A stretch of DNA of 54,926 bases, taken from positions 1 through 54,926 of the forward strand of contig JAZGBI010000002.1 of assembly GCA_036476315.1 (NCBI GenBank). Direction: 5' to 3'. Shown one piece after another: positions 1-8,006 of the stretch (positions within the stretch are counted from its first letter, which is position 1; the number at the start of each line of letters is the position of its first letter). The notes below the pieces were generated by a model that was given only the letters and a program-made list of their open reading frames with translations, did not search any database and was not told where the DNA came from. Source of the stretch: Candidatus Neomarinimicrobiota bacterium (GTDB lineage: Bacteria > Fidelibacterota > Marinisomatia > Marinisomatales > S15-B10). Both the position numbers and the translations under genes were made by a program.

Positions 1-812
1 TAGGCGGGTCCAATAACCTCGCCCGGGGTGAATCCGCCGAGAGCCGAAAGAGTGTAAGTACCGTGATTGTGCTGACCTACCGAATCGTCGTGAGACGTTT
101 CGTTCTGCGTGATGCTGTCCTGATCAATGAAATCCCACTGGGCAAGAACACTGTCTGCCCGGATGGATTCATGGTCCAGAAAGTATCCCGTGTCCAGCAT
201 GAGCACAATAACCCCCTGTCCCCGGTAACCGGCTTCATGGGCCAGGTGACAATTCATCTGCCGGATCTGACCGCCGCTGAGACCGTAGTCGAGGCTGTCT
301 TTTGTTGCGCTCCGGACTTTCTGTCGAACCGGAAACTGCTCGACGAGCTCGACTTTTTTTCTGTAAAGAAGAACAGGATCGATCCTGCTCACGAAAGATA
401 ACCTCGAAATGGCCGTGAGTTCATCTGCCGTGGCAGAGACAGAGATGGCGTTTAACCACCTGCTCTTGTTACGAAGAACAGCTCCCGAAGAGACCACCTG
501 GGAGATGTAAGGCTGAAATACGGGAAAATCCCTCACCGTAACTATACTGCCCTGGATCGCCTTCGAACGGCGCTCCCGGGACCGTTGGGTGAGCCTTCTT
601 TCGGCTCTGGAAACAGCTTCCGGAAACTCATCTTTTTTCAGTCCTTTGTCTTTGAAAAAGACCCAGGCATGAATGAAACCGCTATCGCGAAGACCAAGAG
701 ACACGACGGAGGGGTGAAGAACAGGATCACTCTTCTGAGGCGTCCCGTGAGCACCTCCCAGGGACAGGAGAAGGGAGAAACCGGCAAGGAAGCCGATGAG
801 GAAAAGGCGCAC
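1..812 (-). CDS. Subtilisin-like serine protease (S8), 3' end beyond the window
   Basis: This is the N-terminal ~270 residues of a secreted subtilase; the C-terminus lies outside the left edge. The GTG start at 812 sits one base after the TAA of the upstream carboxypeptidase, so the two are probably co-translated. Residues 1-22 form a signal peptide (VRLFLIGFLAGF, then a leucine/serine-rich core ending in AHG). A prodomain-like stretch covers about residues 25-180. The catalytic Asp is D207 in VLMLDTGY and the catalytic His is H250 in NHGTYTLS; the Ser box should lie beyond the edge. The Asp and His boxes are S8 signatures. Substrate is unknown. The secreted peptidase next door suggests joint extracellular protein degradation. 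The start codon is an inference; no in-frame ATG precedes the catalytic Asp region. Confidence 0.85.
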   Translation of the reverse strand, partial: MRLFLIGFLAGFSLLLSLGGAHGTPQKSDPVLHPSVVSLGLRDSGFIHAWVFFKDKGLKKDEFPEAVSRAERRLTQRSRERRSKAIQGSIVTVRDFPVFQPYISQVVSSGAVLRNKSRWLNAISVSATADELTAISRLSFVSRIDPVLLYRKKVELVEQFPVRQKVRSATKDSLDYGLSGGQIRQMNCHLAHEAGYRGQGVIVLMLDTGYFLDHESIRADSVLAQWDFIDQDSITQNETSHDDSVGQHNHGTYTLSALGGFTPGEVIGPA

Positions 813-813
813 T

Positions 814-3096
814 TTAGTTGGCGTTGCCCAAGATTGTGTCCACAAGCAGGACAATATCAAAGATGTCCACTGACCTGTCACTGTTCACGTCCGCCAGTTG
901 TCGCTCCAGTGCCGACGATAGATCTGGCTCAAGAATCATGTCCACGGCGGCCGAAACGTCCGCGACATCGATGACGCAGTCTCTCGTCACATCTCCTCCG
1001 GCAATCTCAAAGGCGGGATAGCTAACCACTTCGAGATCGTCCAGGTAGAAACCGTCTCCTTGTACATATTGGTCACTTCTCAGAACAAATCCGACGAATA
1101 CTTCGGGTTCTCCGTCGAAATGGGAAAGATCCACCGTCTCAGGAACCCATTCAAGTTGCGTTCCATCGTAGCCCGGTTCGCCTCTCGGCTGAACACCGCT
1201 GCCGCTGCCGCCTACCATGTGTTCCCCCCAGAGAGGTATCCAATCGAGTCCATCCGTTGATGCCCGTACCTGAACAAAATCCCACACTGCCTCGATATCC
1301 CATTTCGCCCAGAATCTCAGGACCGAATGAGAAGCGCCGGTGAGATCCAGGGGCTCAGCCAGCGTGAGATCATTCCTGGCATTCCGCCCGTAGTCTCTCC
1401 CAGGACTGTCGGTGAGGGAATAGACTCCCTCATGAGAGTCAGAAGAGAGACCCCATCTGGCTGTTTCCCAGTTTTCCATTCCGGATTCGGCATCATCGAC
1501 GGCCAGTAACGAGGGTGACCCAACAAGAACTGAAATAGTGTCAACGTACGATTCATATTCCCCGTCCTCCATGGTGACGAGCAGACCTGCAGGACAGCCC
1601 GCAACCGCAGAGGGATCCACGGTCCCTGTAAGACTTACGGGAAAGTCAATACTCTCCCACTTATCGAGTACGCCCAGATCGGCGCTCACAGGATCGAAAT
1701 CGATGGTCGCAGACAGGGGAGAGAACGCTGCGTTGACATTACCGAAAGAAGATCTCAATCCGGCATTCATCAGGCTGACGGAGAAGGTGACGGGATCGCC
1801 AGGATCAACCTGTTCAGGGCTGATCTGCACGTGTTCAATCTTCAGGAGGGTACCGGCAATGCGGGCGAAATAGAGATTAGGCCACACGTTTTCCTCGCAA
1901 AGAGGAACGATTCTGTCTGTGGATGGCCAGAAAAAGTCATCGGATGTTCCCACTTCGGGCGTATAGGCAATAAGTCCCAGACCACCGTAGGAAAAGTCAA
2001 CGGCATCCCCGTTGACCGGATATGCCAGAGTCTCAAGGCCCGTCCCCACACGATAATGATTGAATTTGGTCATCTCTGCCCCATAGGCCCGAAGCATGGT
2101 CAGGTCCGGTTCAGGAGGATACTCACCAGTGCCGTAAGAATGGAGGAGAAGATTGGAATAAGCGTGGTAATGGAGAACGTTTTTGAAATCCTTGCTCTCC
2201 ATGAATTCCCGGATAACGGCCGTCTCGGGTTCAGAAAATGCACTATCGCCCCTGAAGACGTTAGAGCAGGGATCGGGGCTGGAGCCCAGGTTGTTCAGAC
2301 CCCAATCGTAGCTGTAATTTCGATTCAGATCCACACCGCGACTGGTCTCTTCTGCACAGTTCGTTTCCCGCCGGTTCTTGCGATGCATGCCCCCTCCTTG
2401 AGGAGCTATTCTTTCATTGTAGACATACCCGTCCGGATTGAGGACGGGAACAAACCAGAGCTCTCGGTTTTCCAGCACAAAGGTAGCCAGATCATCCCTT
2501 CCATAGTTTTCGCACAGATGGTACATGAAATAGATGAGGTTCATCATACCCAGCGGCTCACGGGCGCGCGTGACACCCGTGTACAGAGCCAGAGGCTCCA
2601 AATCACCCCCGACGTTTTCGTTCTCAGTCACGTTATCGGACAGTTTCACGGCCCAGATGTCACGACCCTCCAGGGACAATCCAATACTTGTTTTTTCCGA
2701 CACGAGGGTGGGATACATCACGTGGAGTGAATCGAGTTCCGCGGTCATTTCATCGTAGGTATAGTTTCCGCCCATGGACCCCAGCTCAAATCCGCCATGG
2801 AACTTTTGGGTTGGCTGGAAGCGCTTTTTGTAGAACCTGGTAAGGTTTTCCTCAAGGATTTCGAGCCGCATCCCCAGTTCCCGCAATTTCGCGACCTGTG
2901 TGCGGGTGGCAACAACATCGACAAACACACCCTTTTTCACTCGAACATGGTCCAGCGGTATGCCCGCCTCATGTATTAGTTGAAGATCCGACATATCCGA
3001 ATAGTAGACCCTTACCTGCTGATAAATCTCCTGTCCGGATGCACCGGTCATGGCGAAGCAAATAAAGACAGCCAGAATGGAGGCAGTCACTTTCAT
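814..3096 (-). CDS. Secreted M14 zinc carboxypeptidase with C-terminal dockerin; a zinc ligand is replaced
   Basis: A 760-residue exported metallocarboxypeptidase-like protein. The start at 3096 is chosen because MKVTASILAVFICF begins a clear signal peptide (cleavage near ASG-QE); an in-frame extension to 3474 has no protein-like character. Order: signal peptide, propeptide (~25-100), M14 domain (~110-420), an Ig-like segment (~425-540), a lectin/MAM-like module with FWAKWDIEAVWDFVQV (~560-690) and a dockerin at 701-757 with two calcium-loop repeats. M14 landmarks present are Glu180, the RKNRR and GVDLNRNYSYDW segments, His311 in HYHAYSN and the catalytic Glu381 in YTPEVG. The usual HxxE zinc motif reads RARE: Arg177 (codon CGC, 2566-2568) replaces the first His. 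That may mean an inactive or altered enzyme, or a one-base read error. The S8 protease follows directly. Confidence 0.9.
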   Translation of the reverse strand: MKVTASILAVFICFAMTGASGQEIYQQVRVYYSDMSDLQLIHEAGIPLDHVRVKKGVFVDVVATRTQVAKLRELGMRLEILEENLTRFYKKRFQPTQKFHGGFELGSMGGNYTYDEMTAELDSLHVMYPTLVSEKTSIGLSLEGRDIWAVKLSDNVTENENVGGDLEPLALYTGVTRAREPLGMMNLIYFMYHLCENYGRDDLATFVLENRELWFVPVLNPDGYVYNERIAPQGGGMHRKNRRETNCAEETSRGVDLNRNYSYDWGLNNLGSSPDPCSNVFRGDSAFSEPETAVIREFMESKDFKNVLHYHAYSNLLLHSYGTGEYPPEPDLTMLRAYGAEMTKFNHYRVGTGLETLAYPVNGDAVDFSYGGLGLIAYTPEVGTSDDFFWPSTDRIVPLCEENVWPNLYFARIAGTLLKIEHVQISPEQVDPGDPVTFSVSLMNAGLRSSFGNVNAAFSPLSATIDFDPVSADLGVLDKWESIDFPVSLTGTVDPSAVAGCPAGLLVTMEDGEYESYVDTISVLVGSPSLLAVDDAESGMENWETARWGLSSDSHEGVYSLTDSPGRDYGRNARNDLTLAEPLDLTGASHSVLRFWAKWDIEAVWDFVQVRASTDGLDWIPLWGEHMVGGSGSGVQPRGEPGYDGTQLEWVPETVDLSHFDGEPEVFVGFVLRSDQYVQGDGFYLDDLEVVSYPAFEIAGGDVTRDCVIDVADVSAAVDMILEPDLSSALERQLADVNSDRSVDIFDIVLLVDTILGNAN

Positions 3097-3562
3097 GGGT
3101 ATAATCAAATTACTGCACGGCTTTGAGATTTCAAATGAGGGAAGAAGTAAATGTATGCAGATGAGATCTTGTGGCAATTGGCCAATCTGGTAAGTGCCAG
3201 AGGAACTTGGTTTCCTTGCACACCCCCACATTCTCGTGGCGGAATTGTCTCGACCGTGACTTTGTTTCGCGCTTTTTCCCGATTGAATCGGGACGTTGGA
3301 AAATCTCAAGATCCTGTGGAGAAGCTCGGCCGGAAAACAATTTGAGCGAGGCTGCCTGCGCCCGTGGGAATCAACGGCACAACTATTTTTGGGCCGTTTT
3401 TCGCGTTGCATTACCTGCGTCCCCGCCTGCCACCCGATCACTGCCTGGTGGGAGAAGGGCTGACAGGTATTCAAGAAATGAACAAGAAAAGGTGATGAGA
3501 AAACCAGCTGGAATAAGAGCCCTATTTCCTACATGCTTTCGAGGTGCTGGACGAGTCTTGTC
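3097..3562. other. Intergenic region with repeat fragments, no gene seen
   Basis: About 465 bases with no convincing gene. It holds a CCCGAT-TGA-ATCGGG hairpin (3278-3292). A 21-base segment at 3303-3323 (contains CTCAAGATCCTGTGGAG) recurs inverted at 22512-22532. At about 3336-3375 is a stretch (AACAATTTGAGC followed by GGCTGCCTGCG) that resembles the left arm of the palindromic elements at 22127 and 46810. It is followed by GGCACAACTATTTTT, which resembles the end of the element at 47103. The region is a mosaic of the repeat family seen in two other gaps. Confidence 0.6.
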
Positions 3563-4078
3563 TCATGAATAGAGCATCAGGTATACGACAATGCCTGACA
3601 GGGATACATACAACCAGAGAGGCAGAGTAATCCTGGCGATGGATCGATGTTTTGCCACTTGCAGCGTCCACCCTCTGTAGAGCGTAACGAGGGCGAGGGG
3701 CAGGATGACCGCGGCCAGAATGATGTGAGTCACCAGTACAGAGTAGTAAAGGAGAGGCCACTGTCCGCCATACGACGTCGGCCCACTTCTGAACCAGTGA
3801 TAGACCATATACGAAGCCAGAAACAGTGCCGAAGTTCCGAAGGCAGCCTGCATGAAATTCCGGTGATGGCGAACCTTCTTCCGCTTGATGAAAACGTAGG
3901 CTATGAGAAGCAGGCTGCTAGTGATTCCATTCAGCGCAGCGTTTACGTGGGGGAGGTAGGATACGCCTGGATGACCGTCAGGTCCCCCAGGGCGAGCACC
4001 GAGAATCAAAAACGCTACCACGGCCAGGATCACTCCCGAAACAATAAAGATGATCCTGACCCAGAAGCGATCCCTCAC
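3563..4078 (-). CDS. DUF420 membrane protein, probable oxidase-assembly factor
   Basis: A 171-residue integral membrane protein with about five hydrophobic segments (residues ~7-27, 46-64, 78-95, 108-132, 146-168). It carries the DUF420 pattern with conserved histidines: LPHVNAALNG, RHHRNFMQAAF, YMVYHWF and VTHIILA. DUF420 proteins (YozB/CtaM group) are found with heme-copper oxidases, and CtaM is needed for aa3 oxidase function in Staphylococcus. The cytochrome oxidase operon lies 8 kb away on the same strand, so an assembly role fits. The start is GTG at 4078 with no obvious Shine-Dalgarno. The 175 bases between it and the oxidoreductase upstream hold a doubled 12-base unit (4182-4206) and no clear gene. 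Confidence 0.8.
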   Translation of the reverse strand: MRDRFWVRIIFIVSGVILAVVAFLILGARPGGPDGHPGVSYLPHVNAALNGITSSLLLIAYVFIKRKKVRHHRNFMQAAFGTSALFLASYMVYHWFRSGPTSYGGQWPLLYYSVLVTHIILAAVILPLALVTLYRGWTLQVAKHRSIARITLPLWLYVSLSGIVVYLMLYS

Positions 4079-4253
4079 TGACCAGACTCAGGGGTAGGTC
4101 TCCAAGGCCTTTATGTATTGAGCCCTTTCAAATTCCTCCGGTTCGGGGAAGAACGTAAGGACTACGGAACACACCGGCCGATGCCCCTGCCGATGCCCCT
4201 GCATCTTCCATTCGTTTGATATTGTCCAGATCCTCGTCTCAAGATCCAAGACA

Positions 4254-7200
4254 CTATTCCTCCCTCTCAACTTTTTCATCTGTGGACCCAAGGCTCCCAT
4301 CTCCCCCGGGCGATCTATCATAGTCCCGCGAAGCAAGGAACTCGTAGGACTGCCAGCGTTTCTCCACGTCTTGCTGAGCTTGTATCAGGAGGCGTTTTGC
4401 CGCGTCCGGATCGCTCCTGGTTAGCATGCGAAACCGGTTTTCCATGTAAAGATATTCCTCCACAGGAATTCTCGGTGACCGGGAGTCAAGAATCAGGGGA
4501 TTCTCACCCTCCCTGGCTCTGTCGGGGTTGTAGCGGTAGAGGAGCCACTGACCGGAATCGACCGCCGCCTTGTGGTTGCTCATAGCGGTAATCATGTTAA
4601 TTCCGTGGGCTATGCAATGTGAGTAGGCGATTATCAAGGATGGTCCTTCATAGGCTTCAGCCTCCAGGAATGCCCGGAGCGTATGTTCATCGCGGGCACC
4701 CATGGCGACACTTGCCACGTATACGTTCCCATACGTCGCAGCGATCTCCCCAAGATCTTTCTTTGGCATAGGCTTACCCCCTGCTGCGAATTTCGCCACT
4801 GCGGCGCGGGGCGTCGCCTTGGACATCTGTCCACCTGTGTTGGAATACACTTCCGTGTCCAAAACGAGTATGTTGACATCGCGGCCCAGGGAAAGAACAT
4901 GGTCGAGCCCGCCAAAACCGATATCGTACGCCCAACCATCTCCGCCCATTATCCAGACACTCTTTTTCACCAGCATATCGGCGATGGACAGCAACCGCTT
5001 CGCTTCCGCCGTCTTCATCTTTTCGAGTTTGCTCTTGAGAGTTTTCACTCTCTCTCGCTGCTCATGGATATCTGCCTCACTCTTCTGTTCCGAAGTCAGA
5101 ATGGCATCCGCAAGACTTGCTCCCAGATCGCCGGTCATTTTCCTGAGCAGCTCTTCCGCCATCTCCTTCTGCTTGTCGATGGAAATGCGAAACCCGAGGC
5201 CAAACTCGGCGTTATCCTCAAAAAGTGAATTGGACCAGGCCGGACCGCGACCGTCCGGATTCTTTGCCCACGGTGTGGTGGGAAGATTTCCACCATATAT
5301 GGAAGAACAACCGGTTGCATTCGCCACAATCATTCTGTCTCCGAACAGCTGCGCTGCCAACTTGATATAGGGAGTTTCTCCGCACCCCTCGCATGCCCCC
5401 GAAAACTCAAACAGCGGCTGCTGAACCTGCTGCTGACGGACAGACGTGACCTTGATCTGCCTGCGATCCAACTCCGGAATGTCAAGGAAGAAATCCCAGT
5501 TCTCTCTTTCCTGTTCACGAAGAGGCGTTTGAGGCCTCATGTTGATCGCCTTGAGTTCTGTCTCTGCCTTGTTCCTCGCGGGACAGACATCCACGCAGAT
5601 GGCGCATCCTGTGCAATCCTCGGGAGCCACCTGGATCGTATACTTGAGTCCCTTCCACACCCTGTCACGGGCATCCGTGGACTTGAACGCTTCAGGGGCA
5701 CCTTTCATGTGCTCAGGGCCGTATACCTTAATGCGGATAACACTATGTGGACAGACCATGGCGCATTTGCCGCACTGAATACAGATATCAGTATCCCAGA
5801 CCGGTATTTCCAGCGCAAGATTCCGCTTTTCCCACTTCGCTGTTCCCGTGGGAAACGTTCCGTCCACCGGAAATGCGCTCACGGGCAAATCGTCACCACG
5901 GCCCGCGATGATTTCTCCAAGCACATTCCGAACAAACCCGGGAGCCTCCTTCGATACAGAGGGAGAAACCTCAATAGAACTCTCTGCCTTTTCAGGAACG
6001 CTAACCAGGAACAGGGTCGAGAGTGCCTTGTCGACGGCGTTCAGATTCATCTGGACGATCTCTTCACCTTTCTTCCCGTAAGTGGTTGCGATTGAATCGC
6101 GGATTGATTGAATGGCCTTCTCTTTTGGAAGGATGCCGGAGATAGCAAAAAAACAGGTCTGCATCACCGTGTTGATAAGGCGGCCCAGTCCACATTCACC
6201 GGCAACCTTATTGGCATCGATGACATAGAACTTGAGGTCCTTCTCGATGATTTGTTTCTGAACCGACCCCGGGAGATGGTCCCATACTTCGCCAGGTGTG
6301 TACGGAGAATTGAGTAGAAAAATCCCGCCCGGGACACTGTGTTTCAGAATGTCATACTTTTCCAGAAACACCCACTGGTGACACCCCACAAAACTCGCCC
6401 TGCGTATCAGGTAGGAGGATCGAATGGGCTCCGGTCCGAATCTCAGGTGGGAAACAGTTACCGCTCCGGCCTTTTTTGAATCGTAGACGAAGTAGCCCTG
6501 CACACACTTATCCGTCTGTTCTCCGATAATCTTGATGGAATTGCGGTTTGCTCCCACGGTGCCGTCCGATCCGAGACCGTAGAAAAGGGCGGTCATGACT
6601 TCTGAAGATTCAGACGAGAAATCCGGATCGTAGGGCAGACTCGTTCCGGAAACGTCGTCATTGATCCCAACGGTGAACGAACTTTTCAGCTCTCTCCCCC
6701 CAAGGTGGTCAAAGATTCCTTTGATCATTGCAGGCGTAAACTCCTTGGAAGAGAGTCCGTATCTTCCGCCGATGATTCGAGGCGATTTCCGTGCAATTCC
6801 TTCCTGCAGAGCAGCCATGCAATCGAGGTATAGGGGCTCACCGGCACTCCCCGGTTCCTTTGTTCGATCGAGAACCGCGACGGCGCGTGTCGTCATAGGG
6901 AGTGACTCGACGAACCGCCGCCCATCGAACGGTCGATACAGACGAACCTTTACCATACCCACTTTTTCTCCCCGCTCAGAGAGATAGTCGACCGTTTCAT
7001 GAACGGCGTCGCCCCCCGATCCCATAAGAACGATCAACCGTTCCGCTTCGGGATGGCCGTGAAACTCGAATGGATGATACTGTCGACCCGACTGTTTGGC
7101 GAATTCGTCCATAATCTTCTCGACTACATCAGCGCACGCATCGTAGATGGGATTGACAGTCTCTCTTGCCTGAAAGAAAACGTCGGGATTCTGTGCAGTC

Positions 7201-7853
7201 CCCCGCAGGACGGGTTGATCCGGGGACAGGGCCCTGCGTCTATGCTCTGCCACCATGTTATCGTCAATCAGTTCACGCATGGCGTCATCGGAAATCATCT
7301 CCACCTTTGACACTTCATGCGATGACCGGAATCCGTCAAAAAAATGCAGAAAGGGAACTCTCGATTTCAATGCAGCGGCCTGGGCAATTAAAGAAAAATT
7401 CATAGCCTCCTGAACAGAAGCGGAAGATACCATGCCGAAACCTGTGGCCCGGGTTGCCATGACGTCGCTGTGATCCCCGAAAATGGAGAGCGCGTGAGTA
7501 GCGACCGAGCGGGAGGCCACATGAAAAACGGTGGGGGTGAGTTCACCGGCTATCTTATACATGTTAGGGATCATCAACAGAAGTCCCTGCGAGGCCGTGA
7601 ATGTGGTAGACAGAGCCCCCGTTTGCAGCGCTCCATGGATGGCACCCGCGGCTCCACCTTCGCTCTGCATCTCCACCACCAACGGAACAGTACCCCACAG
7701 ATTCGGAATTTCCGATGACGACCAGGCATCTGCCCACTCCCCCATCGGCGAGGAGGGGGTGATGGGATAGATGGAGATAACTTCGTTCGTCCGATACGCA
7801 ACGTATGCAACCGCCTCGTTCGCGTCAATGGTCTCAAAAACAGGTGGATTCAT
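4254..7853 (-). CDS. nifJ: Pyruvate:ferredoxin (flavodoxin) oxidoreductase, single-chain
   Basis: A homodimeric-type 2-oxoacid oxidoreductase of 1199 residues that converts pyruvate and CoA to acetyl-CoA, CO2 and reduced ferredoxin in the cytoplasm. All family domains are fused in one chain. The N-terminal TPP-binding domain has YPITPSSPMGEWAD near residue 32. The ferredoxin domain has two 4Fe-4S motifs: CIQCGKCAMVCP from C691 and CTGCAICVDVCP from C747. The C-terminal TPP domain has CEGCGETPY, NATGCSSIYGGNLPTTP and GGDGWAYDIGFGG. Start: an ATG at 7862 lies directly on a GGAGG, while the ATG at 7853 has GGAGG nine bases upstream, so 7853 (MNPPVFETID) is preferred. It stands alone between respiratory genes, unusual company for a classically anaerobic enzyme. 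Citrate synthase at 45.2-46.5 kb could use the acetyl-CoA. Confidence 0.95.
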   Translation of the reverse strand: MNPPVFETIDANEAVAYVAYRTNEVISIYPITPSSPMGEWADAWSSSEIPNLWGTVPLVVEMQSEGGAAGAIHGALQTGALSTTFTASQGLLLMIPNMYKIAGELTPTVFHVASRSVATHALSIFGDHSDVMATRATGFGMVSSASVQEAMNFSLIAQAAALKSRVPFLHFFDGFRSSHEVSKVEMISDDAMRELIDDNMVAEHRRRALSPDQPVLRGTAQNPDVFFQARETVNPIYDACADVVEKIMDEFAKQSGRQYHPFEFHGHPEAERLIVLMGSGGDAVHETVDYLSERGEKVGMVKVRLYRPFDGRRFVESLPMTTRAVAVLDRTKEPGSAGEPLYLDCMAALQEGIARKSPRIIGGRYGLSSKEFTPAMIKGIFDHLGGRELKSSFTVGINDDVSGTSLPYDPDFSSESSEVMTALFYGLGSDGTVGANRNSIKIIGEQTDKCVQGYFVYDSKKAGAVTVSHLRFGPEPIRSSYLIRRASFVGCHQWVFLEKYDILKHSVPGGIFLLNSPYTPGEVWDHLPGSVQKQIIEKDLKFYVIDANKVAGECGLGRLINTVMQTCFFAISGILPKEKAIQSIRDSIATTYGKKGEEIVQMNLNAVDKALSTLFLVSVPEKAESSIEVSPSVSKEAPGFVRNVLGEIIAGRGDDLPVSAFPVDGTFPTGTAKWEKRNLALEIPVWDTDICIQCGKCAMVCPHSVIRIKVYGPEHMKGAPEAFKSTDARDRVWKGLKYTIQVAPEDCTGCAICVDVCPARNKAETELKAINMRPQTPLREQERENWDFFLDIPELDRRQIKVTSVRQQQVQQPLFEFSGACEGCGETPYIKLAAQLFGDRMIVANATGCSSIYGGNLPTTPWAKNPDGRGPAWSNSLFEDNAEFGLGFRISIDKQKEMAEELLRKMTGDLGASLADAILTSEQKSEADIHEQRERVKTLKSKLEKMKTAEAKRLLSIADMLVKKSVWIMGGDGWAYDIGFGGLDHVLSLGRDVNILVLDTEVYSNTGGQMSKATPRAAVAKFAAGGKPMPKKDLGEIAATYGNVYVASVAMGARDEHTLRAFLEAEAYEGPSLIIAYSHCIAHGINMITAMSNHKAAVDSGQWLLYRYNPDRAREGENPLILDSRSPRIPVEEYLYMENRFRMLTRSDPDAAKRLLIQAQQDVEKRWQSYEFLASRDYDRSPGGDGSLGSTDEKVEREE

Positions 7854-8006
7854 TTTTCGCATCCTCCGGTTACGTCATAAACCTATACATGAAGACAATT
7901 GTGCAGACAGAATTGAGAACATGGTCAGCCAAAAATTACGGCAGGCTGGAGAGGACAACAAAGGAGAAACGACAGATTTGTCCTCTTCTATAAGGGTACC
8001 TAAGTC

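Noticed and set aside
63-401. 112-codon plus-strand open frame at the left edge
   Set aside because: Antisense to the subtilase, which has a signal peptide and catalytic motifs on the minus strand.
1831-2730. 299-codon open frame on the plus strand
   Set aside because: It is wholly antisense to the M14 carboxypeptidase, whose motifs are clear; its translation shows no family features.
4088-4336. 82-codon minus-strand open frame between the oxidoreductase and DUF420 genes
   Set aside because: It overlaps the oxidoreductase C-terminus, contains a doubled 12-base unit and has no recognisable domain; possible but unsupported.
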